The notes: generated by a model not told the origin, from the sequence alone. A stretch of DNA of 64,000 bases from Proteiniphilum saccharofermentans (GCF_900095135.1 NZ_LT605205.1:1798001-1862000), one strand, 5' to 3'; counted from the stretch's first letter, positions 41,939-52,136 are shown. Made by a program: numbers and translations.

Positions 41939-42706
41939 TCAGATTTGATAAAACTTTTCCTGTAAAGTCTTCATATAGTTTCGTGATACGCAAAGGTTTT
42001 CCTCCCCGTCGAACGGAGGGACCAGGTGGCAGTTCGTTCCCCTGATCGTGCAAAGATAATTCAGGTTGATGATTTGGCGTTGGTTGATCTGAACGAACGA
42101 AGAAGAAGCCTCCAATATATCGCCCGCCTTTGTGTTTCTTCTTAACGAAACCTGTTTACCGTCGGTCAAAGCAGCATTCCATTGACGTTGCGAATTGATA
42201 TAAGTGAAATAGCCGATCTGGTTTATGCGGAGCAATTGGTATCCTGTAACATCAGGCACCATAAAGATCTGGTTTGCCGGCAGCAATTCGGAAAATTTCC
42301 GGTCGAAAAACTGTAGATTCTTTTGTCTGGTTGCGTGTTCAAAAAAACGACGGATGATCAATGAGAATTCTTCATGCCCATAGGGCTTAAGCAGGTAATC
42401 GAAAGCGGATTCCCGTAAGGCGTCGAGCCAATATTTCTGGTAGGATGTATAAAACACCACCTGCATAGGCCATGTAATGCGGTATTGCAAGTTATGTAAC
42501 AGTTCCACTCCGCTCATTTCAGGCAGTTCCACGTCGAGGAAAAGCAGGTCGGGGGTTTTTTCCAGTACCAGCTTGATCCCCTCTTCCGCTTTCCGGGATT
42601 CCCCCACGAGGGTTAATTCGGGAAAGCCTGCCAACGATTGGCGCAGGTTCCGGATGCAGACCGGTTCATCATCGACCACCGCCACGGTGTACATTTTGTG
42701 TATCAT
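41939..42706 (-). CDS. LytTR-family response regulator
   Basis: The 255-residue protein has a receiver domain (VAVVDDEPVCIRNL, acceptor D58 in LLFLDVELPEMSG, lysine in YLLKPYG) and a C-terminal LytTR DNA-binding domain (about 145-255; IGYFTYINSQRQWNAAL; FVQINQRQIINLNYL). It follows the LytS-type kinase gene by 18 bp, so the two form a two-component operon. The kinase gene has an in-frame stop near its 5' end, which may weaken the pathway. Confidence 0.93.
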   Translation of the reverse strand: MIHKMYTVAVVDDEPVCIRNLRQSLAGFPELTLVGESRKAEEGIKLVLEKTPDLLFLDVELPEMSGVELLHNLQYRITWPMQVVFYTSYQKYWLDALRESAFDYLLKPYGHEEFSLIIRRFFEHATRQKNLQFFDRKFSELLPANQIFMVPDVTGYQLLRINQIGYFTYINSQRQWNAALTDGKQVSLRRNTKAGDILEASSSFVQINQRQIINLNYLCTIRGTNCHLVPPFDGEENLCVSRNYMKTLQEKFYQI

Positions 42707-42724
42707 GTCATCTGACTGTTTTAT

Positions 42725-44767
42725 TCAAACGTTTTCGAACTTATAATTATTCGGTATGTAAACCGAGACCTTTGTTCCACCCAACCCCTCTTCGTCCGAA
42801 CGAAGGATGCGGAAGAGTATCTTTTCCTTGTTTTTGTGGTTGAACAGGTCTATACTCTGGTATAATACTTTTAGTCCGGTACCGGTGCCCGCCGATGGGT
42901 CCCTTTTCCCCGGCGAATAACCGGGACCGTTATCCTGGATGAGGATGCGGAAGCCATTCCCTTCGTTTTCCACACGGACGGATAGTCTTTTTTCTCCCTC
43001 TTTTTGGCGTAAAGCATGTTTGATGGCGTTTTCCACCGGTATCTGGATGATCATCGGAGGTACGAAAACGGCTGTTGTGTCGATATGCGGATCGATGTGC
43101 CATTCGAGCCGGAAGCCATCGCCGAGGCTTTCCTGCTCCAGACTGATATATGCCCGGGCGAACTCCAGTTCCTGTGCAAGCGTCACATAAGTCTGTGCGG
43201 TCAGTTCAAGGCTTCTTCGCAGCAACATCACCAGGCCCTTCAGGTGGGAGTGTCCGGCGTCTTCCGCGGAACTTATTTCCCTGTTGAGCACGTTGAATAC
43301 GAAATGGGGGGATATACGGTTGCGGATATTGGATAATTTGAGTTTGGTCATCTGGTCATGAAAGATCATCGATTGCAGGTCTTTCTGCTTTTTCATGACC
43401 AGAGACACAATTACCGCCATAGCCACGATCAACAGGCTGACCGTTACCCATACGAAGCTCCTCATCCGGAGCGACCTTATATTGGATGCCTGGGTTTGGA
43501 TAAGCATTTCTTTTTTCATAAGGGTGGTATCCTGGCCATAGCGCATATCTATTTCGGCGATGCGCATCATGGTCCGTTCCGAACGGATTGAATCGTCCAT
43601 CGCCCTGTTTTTCAACAGATAGGAGTATGCTTGTTTGAAGTCGCCCGTACGGGCAAAATAATCTTGTATATACTTGTTTCGAATGCCCGTAAGGCTTGGT
43701 TCTATCCCTGTGGCGGCGCTGTTTTGCAGGTAACGCCGCGCCAGTCGCGGGTCATTGTCTTTCAAGGCCATGCCTGCCCTGATCGTCCCGATATGGTAAA
43801 GGAATGTCTGTTCATTGATGGCTGAGAAATAGGCATGCGCCTTGTCCAGGTAATAGCGTACCGAATCGGGCTTGTCCAGGTGGAAATAAATTTCCCCGAG
43901 GTTCACATTGACCAGGTTTTCGGAAAACCGGTATCCGCCGGGGACGACCAATGCTTTCCCTTTTTCGAACCAAGGGAGGGCGTTCCCGTATTCTTCCTTA
44001 AAGAAGTAATAATTTCCTCGGGTATTGCAGTAAAAGAATTGCTCATTCAGCGTCTGCCTTTTATATTGATTTTCCGCAAGCCGGAAATAATGGTCGGAGA
44101 GGTCGAAGTCCCGTAATTCCATATATAGTTGTCCCAATCCTGTATAGACAGGGAACCCGGTTTGATCCGTCATGCCCAGTGAATCGCTGATGGACAGTGC
44201 TTTCCGGTAATAGAACGCGCTGTTGGCGAAATCTCCTTTTCGCATGTGCATATCGGCGATATTGATACAGACATCGGGGGCTTTTTCACGCTCGCTCGTC
44301 AGTTCGTAGTAGTGTAAGGCCAGCATGAAACAATAGAGCGCCGAATCTTGTTGCCTGGTGAGGCCGTAGCAGTTCCCCATGGAGTTATAGGACATTGCCG
44401 TAAGGAGATGGATGCGGTCAGACGGTTCTTGTTGTGCCGCAAATGTCAGTACCCGGCCGGCAGCCATCCGCGCCGAGTCGGGTTGATCCGCCACGAACCA
44501 GGCCAAACCGTAAGTGTTAAGTGCCTCGTAGAAACCGATGCTGTCGGGCGCTTCTTCCATGGCTTTTTGCAGCAGGCGGCGCGCATGGGGTAGGTTGCTC
44601 TAAAGTGAGTCCACGGCTTCCGATAGGATCGCATCCGTCTTTGCATCCTCTTTTCCGATAACCGGCGCATCCCTTTCCTTGCACGAAAGAACGGCAATGA
44701 CGATAAGGAAAAGAATAATTTTCCCTGTAAACGGGGGCTCCGTTTTGTTCTTACGCGCTCGATCCAT
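42725..44767 (-). pseudogene. LytS-type TPR histidine kinase with a premature amber codon
   Basis: One frame of 681 codons runs from ATG 44767 to 42725, broken only by TAG at 44600-44602 (codon 56), where CAG would give DSLQSNLPHARRLLQ. Before the stop it encodes a lipoprotein-like signal (LFLIVIAVLSCKERD). After it come TPR repeats, a membrane helix (VWVTVSLLIVAMAVIVSLVM) and a His_kinase domain (RNRISPHFVFNVLN; VENAIKHALR; DNGPGYSPG). Translation could restart at ATG 44560 but the product would lack the export signal and first repeat. It could be a true nonsense mutation, a sequencing error, or a read-through codon. The LytTR regulator gene follows. Confidence 0.85.
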
Positions 44768-44958
44768 TCAGAAATATTTGTTTTTGAAGATAAAGTAATG
44801 TGAAATCCTGTAATTGCAAATTTACGCCATTTTTTTGAAAAACAACACATACGGAAAAAATATACCGGTTAATCATCTATTTTGCAGGATATGTATATCA
44901 AATTGCAGGATATTCATTTCCAGTATTTTCGCCTCTTGTGCTGTAATTTGTTTCTCTC

Positions 44959-44966
44959 TACTTTTG
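44959..44966 (+). promoter_or_regulatory. -7 promoter element for the coiled-coil lipoprotein gene
   Basis: TACTTTTG (TAnnTTTG) gives a start near 44973 and a leader of about 250 nt that includes the CACG palindrome at 44985-45017. Confidence 0.4.
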
Positions 44967-44984
44967 CATTATTAAAAACAAAAA

Positions 44985-45017
44985 AGGTGAAAAATCACGG
45001 GAACCCGTGAGAAAAAA
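44985..45017. promoter_or_regulatory. CACG palindrome element, site 2
   Basis: AAAAATCACGGGAACCCGTG followed by AGAAAAA: a 7-bp perfect inverted repeat (TCACGGG/CCCGTGA, 2-bp spacer) with the same A-rich flanks as site 1 at 41881-41912. It lies in the divergent gap between the LytS-type kinase and the lipoprotein gene. Confidence 0.6.
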
Positions 45018-45221
45018 TAGGGGTGAACAGCCGACTTTTGCAAAAGAAAAAACAACTTTTGCTCCCGTATATCATCGCAAGGATGCGGGGAAGGAAAGCA
45101 AAATTGGATAAAAAATCAACAATCCGGTATGATAGGTTGGAAATATATAGGGGAAAATCAATGCATTATTTATCAATAATAGAAATTATTGTATTACAAA
45201 TTTATTAAAATTGTTTGATTT
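45018..45221. other. Leader region of the lipoprotein gene, no gene seen
   Basis: A 61-codon frame (from 45023) has no recognisable motif and no ribosome binding site. Nothing else is apparent. Confidence 0.4.
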
Positions 45222-46916
45222 ATGAAAAGAAAAGTTTTATTAGGAGCATTCCTGCTCGGAGTATTTATTTTCACATCGTGTGTGGAAAATGAAGAATCAC
45301 TTTCGGTGGAAGAACTGCGAAAATCCAAATCGGAGCTCTTGAAATCGGAAGCAGCGATGAAGGCGGCTGAGGCCGAAGCGACAAAGATTTTAGCTGCCGC
45401 TGACGTTGCCTTAAAAAACGCGCAGGCGGAAGCCGAAAAGGCCAACGCATTGAAAATCGCGGCTGAAACTGAAATTATCAAATTGCAGGCCAAACTGCAG
45501 GAAACCGAAAACGAACAAGCGAAAGTTGCACTGCAAAGCCAGCTCGATGCTCAGGTTTTACAACAGAAAGAGAATGAACTTGAGTTAAAACGAATAGCCA
45601 ATGATTTGCAACTTGCAGAAACCCAGTTGCAGGTTGACCTGGCCAAAGCCGAAAAGCTTTTGTTGGAAGCTCAGCAAGCATTAACCGGACTTAAGGATGA
45701 CATTGCCGAAGCGGAAAAACAAAAGTTGCAGATTTTGGCCGGCAAATATGCTCAAAAGGTGAGTGAGTTAAATACTGCTAAACAAATTCTTTCTGGAATG
45801 AAAAGTTACTTAGTATTAGCGGAAAATGACCTGGTCAGCCTGGAAGAATCAAAAGCGAAAAACATCGAACAGAATAACAGGGATATAGCTTTTTCCAAAG
45901 CGCAAATTGAGACGTATAAACAGTACGCCGATTATAACGACAATCCTCAGGAACTATATGAAATTGCAAATGCCAAATACAATGAATATCTTGTAGCCTG
46001 GAATGACGGAAATATTACTTCATTGCGTGAAGAATACTATGATTTAGATAATAAAACCGGTGATAAACTTCAGCCTGTTTTCAATACCGATTTTTATAAT
46101 GTCATCAATGATTGGACTTTTAGTCAATACATCTCTTTCCCTTCAGCTGATTATACTCCGAATTCCCTCGGATATAAATGGGTCGAAATAGAAAACGCGG
46201 ACTTGAACCAGACGTATTATTATTATAAGATCATTTATCCGGAAGTGGGAGATCTGCGCCAGTTGGAAATACAAATTCGCGAAAGAGAGTCATGGAAGGA
46301 CGATGCTCAAAGTACGCTTGAATTCTGGGAAGGAGAATACGAAACGGCAATAGAAAATTCGGCAATAGCCAAAGAAGCGTGGGAAGACGCCAAAGGCACT
46401 CCTGACGAATGGAGTAAACAGAATGACTATCAGATAGCCATCCAGAATGAAAATAATGTGAAGAATTCTTTGGAAAATGCCGGTTCTTATTTACAATATT
46501 GCCAAGATCAATTGGATCGCTATCAAAATGCTTATGATGTATTGAGCGATGCCGATAAGCTGGCTGAAATAAAAACGGCTATTGACACATACAACGCACA
46601 ATTTGCCGATGTGGTGGAAGCCTATTTCGCATGGCAGAAAGCACAGACCGATGTGAATAAATTATTTGCAGAATATAGTGCATTATGGGATATTTACGAC
46701 AGGGCAAGTGATATTGATTCTTTAATAGCGGATCGGGAACAAAGGATTAAAGACCGTGAAAATGCGAACGCGGATATTTCCGGTATCACTTCTCAGGAAG
46801 AATTGATCGAAGCGCTTACATCAGAAATAGACGCTCAGGAGAAAGTGGTCGACGCCGCCAAGAAAGCAGCCGACGCCGCCAAGAAAGCATATGAAGATGC
46901 GTTGGCCGAGCTATGA
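45222..46916 (+). CDS. Long coiled-coil lipoprotein
   Basis: The 564-residue protein has a lipoprotein signal (LLGAFLLGVFIFTSCVENEE, cysteine at 20). It continues into a nearly unbroken alanine- and glutamate-rich coiled coil to about 220 (KSEAAMKAAEAEATKILAAA). A central part is less repetitive and rich in tyrosine and tryptophan (NDWTFSQYISFPSADY; LEFWEGEYETAIENS), and a second coiled coil ends AAKKAADAAKKAYEDALAEL. No enzyme motif is present. It probably spans or spaces something in the envelope. The stop overlaps the longer reading frame of the barrel gene that follows, suggesting they are made together. I do not recognise a named family. Confidence 0.85.
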   Translation: MKRKVLLGAFLLGVFIFTSCVENEESLSVEELRKSKSELLKSEAAMKAAEAEATKILAAADVALKNAQAEAEKANALKIAAETEIIKLQAKLQETENEQAKVALQSQLDAQVLQQKENELELKRIANDLQLAETQLQVDLAKAEKLLLEAQQALTGLKDDIAEAEKQKLQILAGKYAQKVSELNTAKQILSGMKSYLVLAENDLVSLEESKAKNIEQNNRDIAFSKAQIETYKQYADYNDNPQELYEIANAKYNEYLVAWNDGNITSLREEYYDLDNKTGDKLQPVFNTDFYNVINDWTFSQYISFPSADYTPNSLGYKWVEIENADLNQTYYYYKIIYPEVGDLRQLEIQIRERESWKDDAQSTLEFWEGEYETAIENSAIAKEAWEDAKGTPDEWSKQNDYQIAIQNENNVKNSLENAGSYLQYCQDQLDRYQNAYDVLSDADKLAEIKTAIDTYNAQFADVVEAYFAWQKAQTDVNKLFAEYSALWDIYDRASDIDSLIADREQRIKDRENANADISGITSQEELIEALTSEIDAQEKVVDAAKKAADAAKKAYEDALAEL

Positions 46917-46960
46917 CACAATCCGTTGATGGCAATAATTACGAAGTTAAAACTAAGAAT

Positions 46961-47695
46961 ATGAATAGTATAAAATTTTTACTGACAGCCATCATGCCCC
47001 TGTTTTGTTTCACGGTGCTCGCCCAGACAGGCAACGGGCCTGCCAAAGGCAATGTCACGCTCTCGGCGACCGTGAGTTACAACAGCTATGCAAGCATCGA
47101 GGCGCCGGAAGGCGCCCTCGATAGCTATGAAACGGCTGCATTTTCCACGAATTGGAGCGATAAAAAACTGCAGGTCGGTTTCGAAGCCGGCTGGTTTGTA
47201 AGCGACACGTGGAAACTGAATCTGGGCGGAGGGCTTCATTTCGCATATACCCCCGGTTATACCGGCGTTCCGGGTACCGGCGACGTGGCAAACGGTGGAA
47301 TACCGGATTACCGTGCGGTGCCCAACACGCGGACATTCGTCTATAATGTTTCTGCGGGAGCCGACAGGTATTTCCCAACCCGAATCGATAACCTGTATTG
47401 GTACAGCGGGTTGCGCGTGGGGTTTGCTTACGGGCTGAATGAGAAGAAGTATGATGAGGCGGAATCCATGGGGAAGTCCATCGGTGAGACCTGGAACCTG
47501 CGAGCGGCGTTTACGTCGGGCATCGATTATTTTGTTCTGCCCGCATTGTATATCGGCGTTCAGATAGACCCGCTGGCTTATACCTACGGAATGTCGGGTA
47601 TCCAGCCGCAACCGGGACTGAAACAATTACAGGCGGACAGCCATGGCATCGGCTTTTTAGCGGCGCCGACCATAAAGATAGGATTTGTCCTGTAA
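46961..47695 (+). CDS. Outer-membrane beta-barrel-like protein
   Basis: The 244-residue protein has a signal peptide (MNSIKFLLTAIMPLFCFTVL, cleaved near AQT). Alternating aromatic strands follow (WKLNLGGGLHFAYTPGYTG; NLYWYSGLRVGFAYGLNEKK; IKIGFVL at the end) typical of small outer-membrane barrels of the PorT/OmpW-like size class. The in-frame ATG at 46913 overlaps the previous gene, but the one at 46961 starts directly at the signal peptide. Followed by a terminator at 47740-47776. It likely works with the lipoprotein upstream; function unknown. Confidence 0.8.
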   Translation: MNSIKFLLTAIMPLFCFTVLAQTGNGPAKGNVTLSATVSYNSYASIEAPEGALDSYETAAFSTNWSDKKLQVGFEAGWFVSDTWKLNLGGGLHFAYTPGYTGVPGTGDVANGGIPDYRAVPNTRTFVYNVSAGADRYFPTRIDNLYWYSGLRVGFAYGLNEKKYDEAESMGKSIGETWNLRAAFTSGIDYFVLPALYIGVQIDPLAYTYGMSGIQPQPGLKQLQADSHGIGFLAAPTIKIGFVL

Positions 47696-47739
47696 TCTTT
47701 GAATCTAAACCTAACCTAAGGCACAAAGTGTCAAAATCA

Positions 47740-47776
47740 AGAAAGCCGTCCTTTATCGGGGGATGGCTTTCTTTTT
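47740..47776 (+). terminator. Rho-independent terminator
   Basis: AGAAAGCCGTCC pairs with GGATGGCTTTCT (one G-U) and is followed by TTTT. Ends the lipoprotein-barrel unit; on the other strand it faces the end of the atp operon and may serve both. Confidence 0.8.
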
Positions 47777-47850
47777 CTGCCTTTTTCAAATCTTTCGTCC
47801 ATACTCGAAACTTTTCCGCAAAGAAATAATACAATATAGCTGTTATTCCT

Positions 47851-48720
47851 TTAGGCGTTACCGAACGAGCCGCCGACAATGTCGAGCAATTCGTTGGTGA
47901 TGGATTGCTGTCGCAATTTGTTGTATTCCAGCGTAAGTTCTTCACTGAGATCATCCGCATTGTCGGTAGCTATCCGCATGGCCGTCATACGTGCGGCGTG
48001 CTCCGAGGTGACCGAGTCGAGATGTGCGGTATAGAATTTTACTTTCAGGATCTTAGGAATGAGTTGCGTGAGAATGGTTCTCCTGTCGGGCTCCACTATA
48101 TAGTTTGGAGCAGATTTTTCTCCATCGGGTATTTTCGGTTCGATAGGGAGGAACGGCTCGTTGATTATCACCTGCGAACCTTTAGTGAGGAAGTGGTGGT
48201 AGATTAACTCCACATGGTCTATTTCTCCTTTCTGATACATCTCCATCAGTTTTCCGGCAATCTGTTGCGCGTTATGATAAAAGGGACTTTCACTAATCGC
48301 ACTGTAATCTCCTTGCGGTTTGAATCCCATACTCCGTACCGCTTTTGCCACTTTCTCCCCAATAGGATAAAGAAGAATATTTTCTTTTCCCAGCGGCATA
48401 TAGTTGGCCACTACTTTTTTTAGTTTTTCAGCAATATCGTCGTTGAACCTGCCGGCCAATCCGGTATTGGAGGAAAATGCCACGATGGCGACCCGTTTGA
48501 CGGCACGTGTTTGCAGGAAAGGGGAATCGATACTCTCTTCCCGGCCTGCGGCAAGCAACTGTAACATCCGGTACAGACTCTGCTCATAGGGGTAGAGGCT
48601 CTGGATGAGGCGTTGAGTCTTCACCAACCGGGCAGAAGATATCATCATCATGGCCGATGTGATTTTTTGTGTGGATCGCACTGACTGTATCCTGTTTTTT
48701 ATTTCTTTCAGTTGTGCCAT
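47851..48720 (-). CDS. atpG: ATP synthase gamma subunit
   Basis: The 289-residue central-stalk subunit rotates inside the F1 hexamer. Recognised by the N-terminal KEIKNRIQSVRSTQKITSAM and the C-terminal EELTLEYNKLRQQSITNELL, followed by DIVGGSFGNA. Last gene of the atp operon, 4 bp downstream of atpA. Length normal. Confidence 0.96.
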   Translation of the reverse strand: MAQLKEIKNRIQSVRSTQKITSAMMMISSARLVKTQRLIQSLYPYEQSLYRMLQLLAAGREESIDSPFLQTRAVKRVAIVAFSSNTGLAGRFNDDIAEKLKKVVANYMPLGKENILLYPIGEKVAKAVRSMGFKPQGDYSAISESPFYHNAQQIAGKLMEMYQKGEIDHVELIYHHFLTKGSQVIINEPFLPIEPKIPDGEKSAPNYIVEPDRRTILTQLIPKILKVKFYTAHLDSVTSEHAARMTAMRIATDNADDLSEELTLEYNKLRQQSITNELLDIVGGSFGNA

Positions 48721-48724
48721 CGTT

Positions 48725-50314
48725 TCAGGAATTTATTATTTTTATGGTATCTGCCGCCACCTCTTCAATAATTTTACAGATCCCATCATCTATTTTTCCT
48801 TCTTTCAACGGGTCAAGCACATCGTGTCGATGACTTGCCTCCAGCGTAGCAAGAAACTCTTTTTCGAATTTCGCCACTTTCTCGAGAGCGATCTCTTTGA
48901 GAAGGCCGTGGGTGCCACAGTAGAGGATGGCAATCTGTTGCTCTACGGTCATGGGACTGTGTACAGGCTGGACAAGTAACCGCTCATTCTTTTGTCCCTT
49001 ATCAATGGTCATGGCTGTTACGGCATCCATATCACCACCGAATTTGGAAAAAGCTGCCAGCTCCTGGTATTGTGCCTGGTCGATCTTCAGCGTACCGGCC
49101 ACTTTTTTCATCGACTTAATCTGGGCATTACCTCCAACGCGGGAGACGGAAATACCTACGTTGATGGCGGGACGGATCCCCTTATTATAAAGGTCGGCTT
49201 CCAGAAATATCTGTCCGTCGGTAATGGAGATGACGTTAGTGGGAATATAAGCAGATACGTCTCCTGCCTGTGTTTCAATAATAGGCAGGGCAGTGAGGGA
49301 ACCGCCACCCCTGACTTTCCCTTCCAAACTGGGGGGAAGATCGTTCATCAGGACTGCTACATCTTGCTGGGAAATGATATTGGCCGCTCTTTCCAGTAAT
49401 CGGGAATGAAGGTAGAAGATATCTCCGGGATAGGCTTCACGACCTGACGGGCGACGCAGGATCAACGACACCTCCCGGTAGGCTACCGCCTGTTTGGAGA
49501 GGTCGTCATAGACCACTAAGGCATGTCTGCCCGTATCGCGGAAGTATTCTCCGATGGCTGCGCCTGCAAAGGGTGCGATATACCGCATGGAGGCGGGATC
49601 TGAACCGCTGGAGGAGACCACCACGGTATAATCCATGGCGCCCCCGTCGGTAAGCGTTTTGACGATAGAGGCTACTGAAGAGCCTTTTTGTCCCACCGCC
49701 ACATAGATGCAATAGACCGGGTCACCGTTCTCGAAATTTTTCCGCTGGTTGAGGATGGTGTCGATGGCGATACTGGTTTTTCCGGTCTGCCGGTCGCCGA
49801 TGATCAATTCACGCTGGCCCCTGCCGATAGGGATCATGGCATCTACGGCTTTCAAGCCGGTCTGTAAAGGAGTATTGACAGGCTGACGGAAAACCACACC
49901 GGGCGCTTTCCGTTCCATAGGCATCTCTGTCAGTTCTCCTGCCAATGGCCCCTTGCCATCGACCGGTTCACCGGTAGGAGAGATTACACGGCCGAGCATC
50001 CCTTCTCCTGCAAAAATAGAGGCTACACGTCCGGTACGCTTCACGGTGAACCCTTCTTTGATCTCACTGGAGCTACCCAACAGAATGGCTCCCACGTTGT
50101 CTTCCTCGAGGTTCATCACGATAGCCCGCATGCCGTTGTCGAATTCCAACAACTCGTTCGCTTCCGCGTTACGTAGGCCGAAAATCCGTACAACACCATC
50201 ACTCACCGTGATGACCGTGCCTGTCTCATCGAATTGAATGCCGGTATCGATCCCTTCGAGTTGCATCCGAAGCACCTCGGAGACTTCGCTTACCCTGATA
50301 TTATTATTGGACAT
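48725..50314 (-). CDS. atpA: ATP synthase alpha subunit
   Basis: The 529-residue non-catalytic nucleotide-binding subunit of F1 has P-loop GDRQTGKT (about 172-179), the family motif [30 protein letters not shown] and the signature [14 protein letters not shown]. Immediately upstream (50315-50529) lies an AT-rich segment and a tandem array of 10-bp repeats that separates it from atpH, an unusual gap in an otherwise tight operon. Confidence 0.97.
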   Translation of the reverse strand: MSNNNIRVSEVSEVLRMQLEGIDTGIQFDETGTVITVSDGVVRIFGLRNAEANELLEFDNGMRAIVMNLEEDNVGAILLGSSSEIKEGFTVKRTGRVASIFAGEGMLGRVISPTGEPVDGKGPLAGELTEMPMERKAPGVVFRQPVNTPLQTGLKAVDAMIPIGRGQRELIIGDRQTGKTSIAIDTILNQRKNFENGDPVYCIYVAVGQKGSSVASIVKTLTDGGAMDYTVVVSSSGSDPASMRYIAPFAGAAIGEYFRDTGRHALVVYDDLSKQAVAYREVSLILRRPSGREAYPGDIFYLHSRLLERAANIISQQDVAVLMNDLPPSLEGKVRGGGSLTALPIIETQAGDVSAYIPTNVISITDGQIFLEADLYNKGIRPAINVGISVSRVGGNAQIKSMKKVAGTLKIDQAQYQELAAFSKFGGDMDAVTAMTIDKGQKNERLLVQPVHSPMTVEQQIAILYCGTHGLLKEIALEKVAKFEKEFLATLEASHRHDVLDPLKEGKIDDGICKIIEEVAADTIKIINS

Positions 50315-50329
50315 GTATATTAAAGTGAA

Positions 50330-50529
50330 AAATTAAAAAATTAAAAGTGAAAAATTAAGAAGTTGAAAATTAGAACTACGAAGTTAAGAAGTTAAGAATA
50401 TAAAACCCTAGGTCTTTATCAATCTCGTTCAATCTCATTCAATCTCATTCAATCTCGTTCAATCTCATTCAATCTCATTCAATCTCGTTCAATCTCATTC
50501 AATCTCGTTCAATCTTCTTCAATCTTTCT
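50330..50529. repeat. AT-rich half-repeat plus 11 tandem 10-bp units between atpH and atpA
   Basis: 50330-50400 contains GAAAAATTAA-type units of the dispersed repeat. From 50420 to 50529 there are 11 units of exactly 10 bp; on the coding strand they read GATTGAAYGA. The first unit on that strand is the end of atpH itself (GAT TGA, the last codon and stop), so the array appears to have grown from the gene's 3' end. Confidence 0.88.
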
Positions 50530-51058
50530 GAAATTTATTCCTTATACGGGCCAGTTCACCCGATATACTTGCATCCCATCTGAAATCCCCCAAAGTGAGT
50601 ACGAAACCACCAATGATTCCGGGATCGACCACAGATTCCATTTCTACATTCGCCTTTACCATTTTTTTGATCCGGGCAATAAGCCTCTGTTCCGTTTCTC
50701 CGTCGATAGCTACTGCGGTAACTAACTTTCCACGCTGAATATTGAATCTTTCTCTATAGAGATCGATAAGACGGAGGGTAATATATTGCAAAACTTCTTC
50801 CCTTTCATTCCTGAGGATAAGGTCGATCATTCTGGAGAGTGACGATGGCATACTGCCACCACAAGCTGTCACGAGAATTTTCTTCTTATCCCCGATCAAT
50901 ACCGACGGGTTCATCATTACATGGCGTAATGCGGGCATTTTCATAAATATCTCCGAAAGCAGTTTCATCTTGTCATATACCTCTTCCTGTTGTCCCAGGC
51001 TGACGGCGTATTGCAGCAGGGATTCCGCATAACGTGAAGAAATGAGTCCGGTGTTCAT
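50519..51058 (-). CDS. atpH: ATP synthase delta subunit
   Basis: The 179-residue peripheral-stalk subunit has the typical N-terminus (SSRYAESLLQYAVSLGQQEE) and C-terminal DPGIIGGFVLTLGDFRWDAS, ending ARIRNKF. Its stop codon lies inside the first unit of the 10-bp tandem array. Seven bases separate it from atpF. Confidence 0.93.
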   Translation of the reverse strand: MNTGLISSRYAESLLQYAVSLGQQEEVYDKMKLLSEIFMKMPALRHVMMNPSVLIGDKKKILVTACGGSMPSSLSRMIDLILRNEREEVLQYITLRLIDLYRERFNIQRGKLVTAVAIDGETEQRLIARIKKMVKANVEMESVVDPGIIGGFVLTLGDFRWDASISGELARIRNKFQKD

Positions 51059-51065
51059 ACACTGT

Positions 51066-51566
51066 TTACGATTTTGAGATATCCATTTCGTTGAACAGGC
51101 GGTCGATCATCTTCTTCTGTTCCTGTTCAGTTCCCAGTTTTTCCCGTAATATCCTTTCGGCGAGGGTCAACGATAGTGTGGCAGCCTCATTCCGGATTGA
51201 ACGGAGGGCTTCCTCTTTCTCTGCGCCGATTTGCTGTCGTGCCGAAGCGATCAGTTTCTCCGATTCCATACGAGCTTCTTCACGGGCTTTTTCTATCATC
51301 GTTTCCCGTCGCAGGGCGGCTTCCTTCAGGATGTCCGCTTGTTCTTTGCGGGCTTGTGCCAATATGGCTTCGCCGGTCTCCTTTATGCCGGCCAGCTCCT
51401 CGTGGGCTTTACGCGCAGCAAGGAGCGATTCTTCGATATAATTTTTCCGCTTTTCAACCGATTTGAGTATGGCGGGAAATCCGAATTTTGCCAGCACAAA
51501 CACAGTGATGCCGAAAGAGATCAGCATCCAGAACAGAAGACCGGGTTCGGGTGTAAGTAATGACAT
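51066..51566 (-). CDS. atpF: ATP synthase b subunit
   Basis: The 166-residue protein has one N-terminal membrane helix (PGLLFWMLISFGITVFVLAK) followed by a long charged coiled coil (ESLLAARKAHEELAGIKET and onward). It is the F-type b subunit that links Fo to the delta subunit. Length normal. Fifteen bases separate its start from the stop of atpE. Confidence 0.94.
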   Translation of the reverse strand: MSLLTPEPGLLFWMLISFGITVFVLAKFGFPAILKSVEKRKNYIEESLLAARKAHEELAGIKETGEAILAQARKEQADILKEAALRRETMIEKAREEARMESEKLIASARQQIGAEKEEALRSIRNEAATLSLTLAERILREKLGTEQEQKKMIDRLFNEMDISKS

Positions 51567-51581
51567 ACCTTATTGGATTGG

Positions 51582-51851
51582 TTAGAGAATAAAACCACAG
51601 ACAACCACTGCAAACAATGCTACTCCTTCGATAAGTGCCGCTGCAATGATCATGTTCATCCTGATATCTGAAGTCGATTCGGGTTGGCGGGAAATCCCTT
51701 CCATGGCAGATGCGCCGATCTTACCGATTCCGTATCCTGCACCAATGGCAGCAAGACCGATACCTATGGCTGCTCCCAAAGATCCTAAACCATCAGCACT
51801 TACCTGTAGCAGCGTGCCGACTGTCTGTAATAAAACTGTAAGTAGTACCAT
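51582..51851 (-). CDS. atpE: ATP synthase c subunit
   Basis: The 89-residue hairpin of two membrane helices forms the rotor ring. I start it at ATG 51851 (MVLLTVLLQTVGTLLQ); the longer frame to 51947 adds a poorly hydrophobic stretch. Helix 1 has the glycine-rich GAAIGIGLAAIGAGYGIGK, the loop has RQPE, and helix 2 holds the ion-carrying glutamate in AALIEGVALFAVV. Residues after the glutamate (G, V) are unlike the ESTGIY pattern of sodium-type rings, so a proton ring is likely. Confidence 0.93.
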   Translation of the reverse strand: MVLLTVLLQTVGTLLQVSADGLGSLGAAIGIGLAAIGAGYGIGKIGASAMEGISRQPESTSDIRMNMIIAAALIEGVALFAVVVCGFIL

Positions 51852-52136
51852 ATTATACTGTTTTTTAATTAAATGATAATCAAATTTTGAAGAATATAAC
51901 TGCATCTGTGTAAAGAAGCGGCCAGTGCAGCATACCGCCAACCTCATACATGGCGGAAAACTATTTCTATATTACTTACGTAACCCTTCTCCATTCTCCA
52001 CATAGTTATATACGTTTTATAGCAGAGCGATAGTAAGTAAAGAAAGAAAAGTCTTTATATGAAAAAATAATGAACTAAGAACCGGCTGTGATCTTATTAG
52101 TAACAACGTCCATTCTTAAAATGTTTTCCGGTGATT
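51852..52136. other. Gap between the unknown gene and atpE
   Basis: 285 bp with no gene visible. It has no strong hairpin or TAnnTTTG element that I can see on the minus strand. Confidence 0.4.

Noticed and set aside
45023-45208. 61-codon open frame before the lipoprotein gene
   Set aside because: Highly basic random-looking sequence, no ribosome binding site, and it lies within the probable leader of the next gene.
50420-50529. CRISPR-like array
   Set aside because: The units are 10 bp with no spacers, and no cas genes are nearby; it is a simple tandem repeat.
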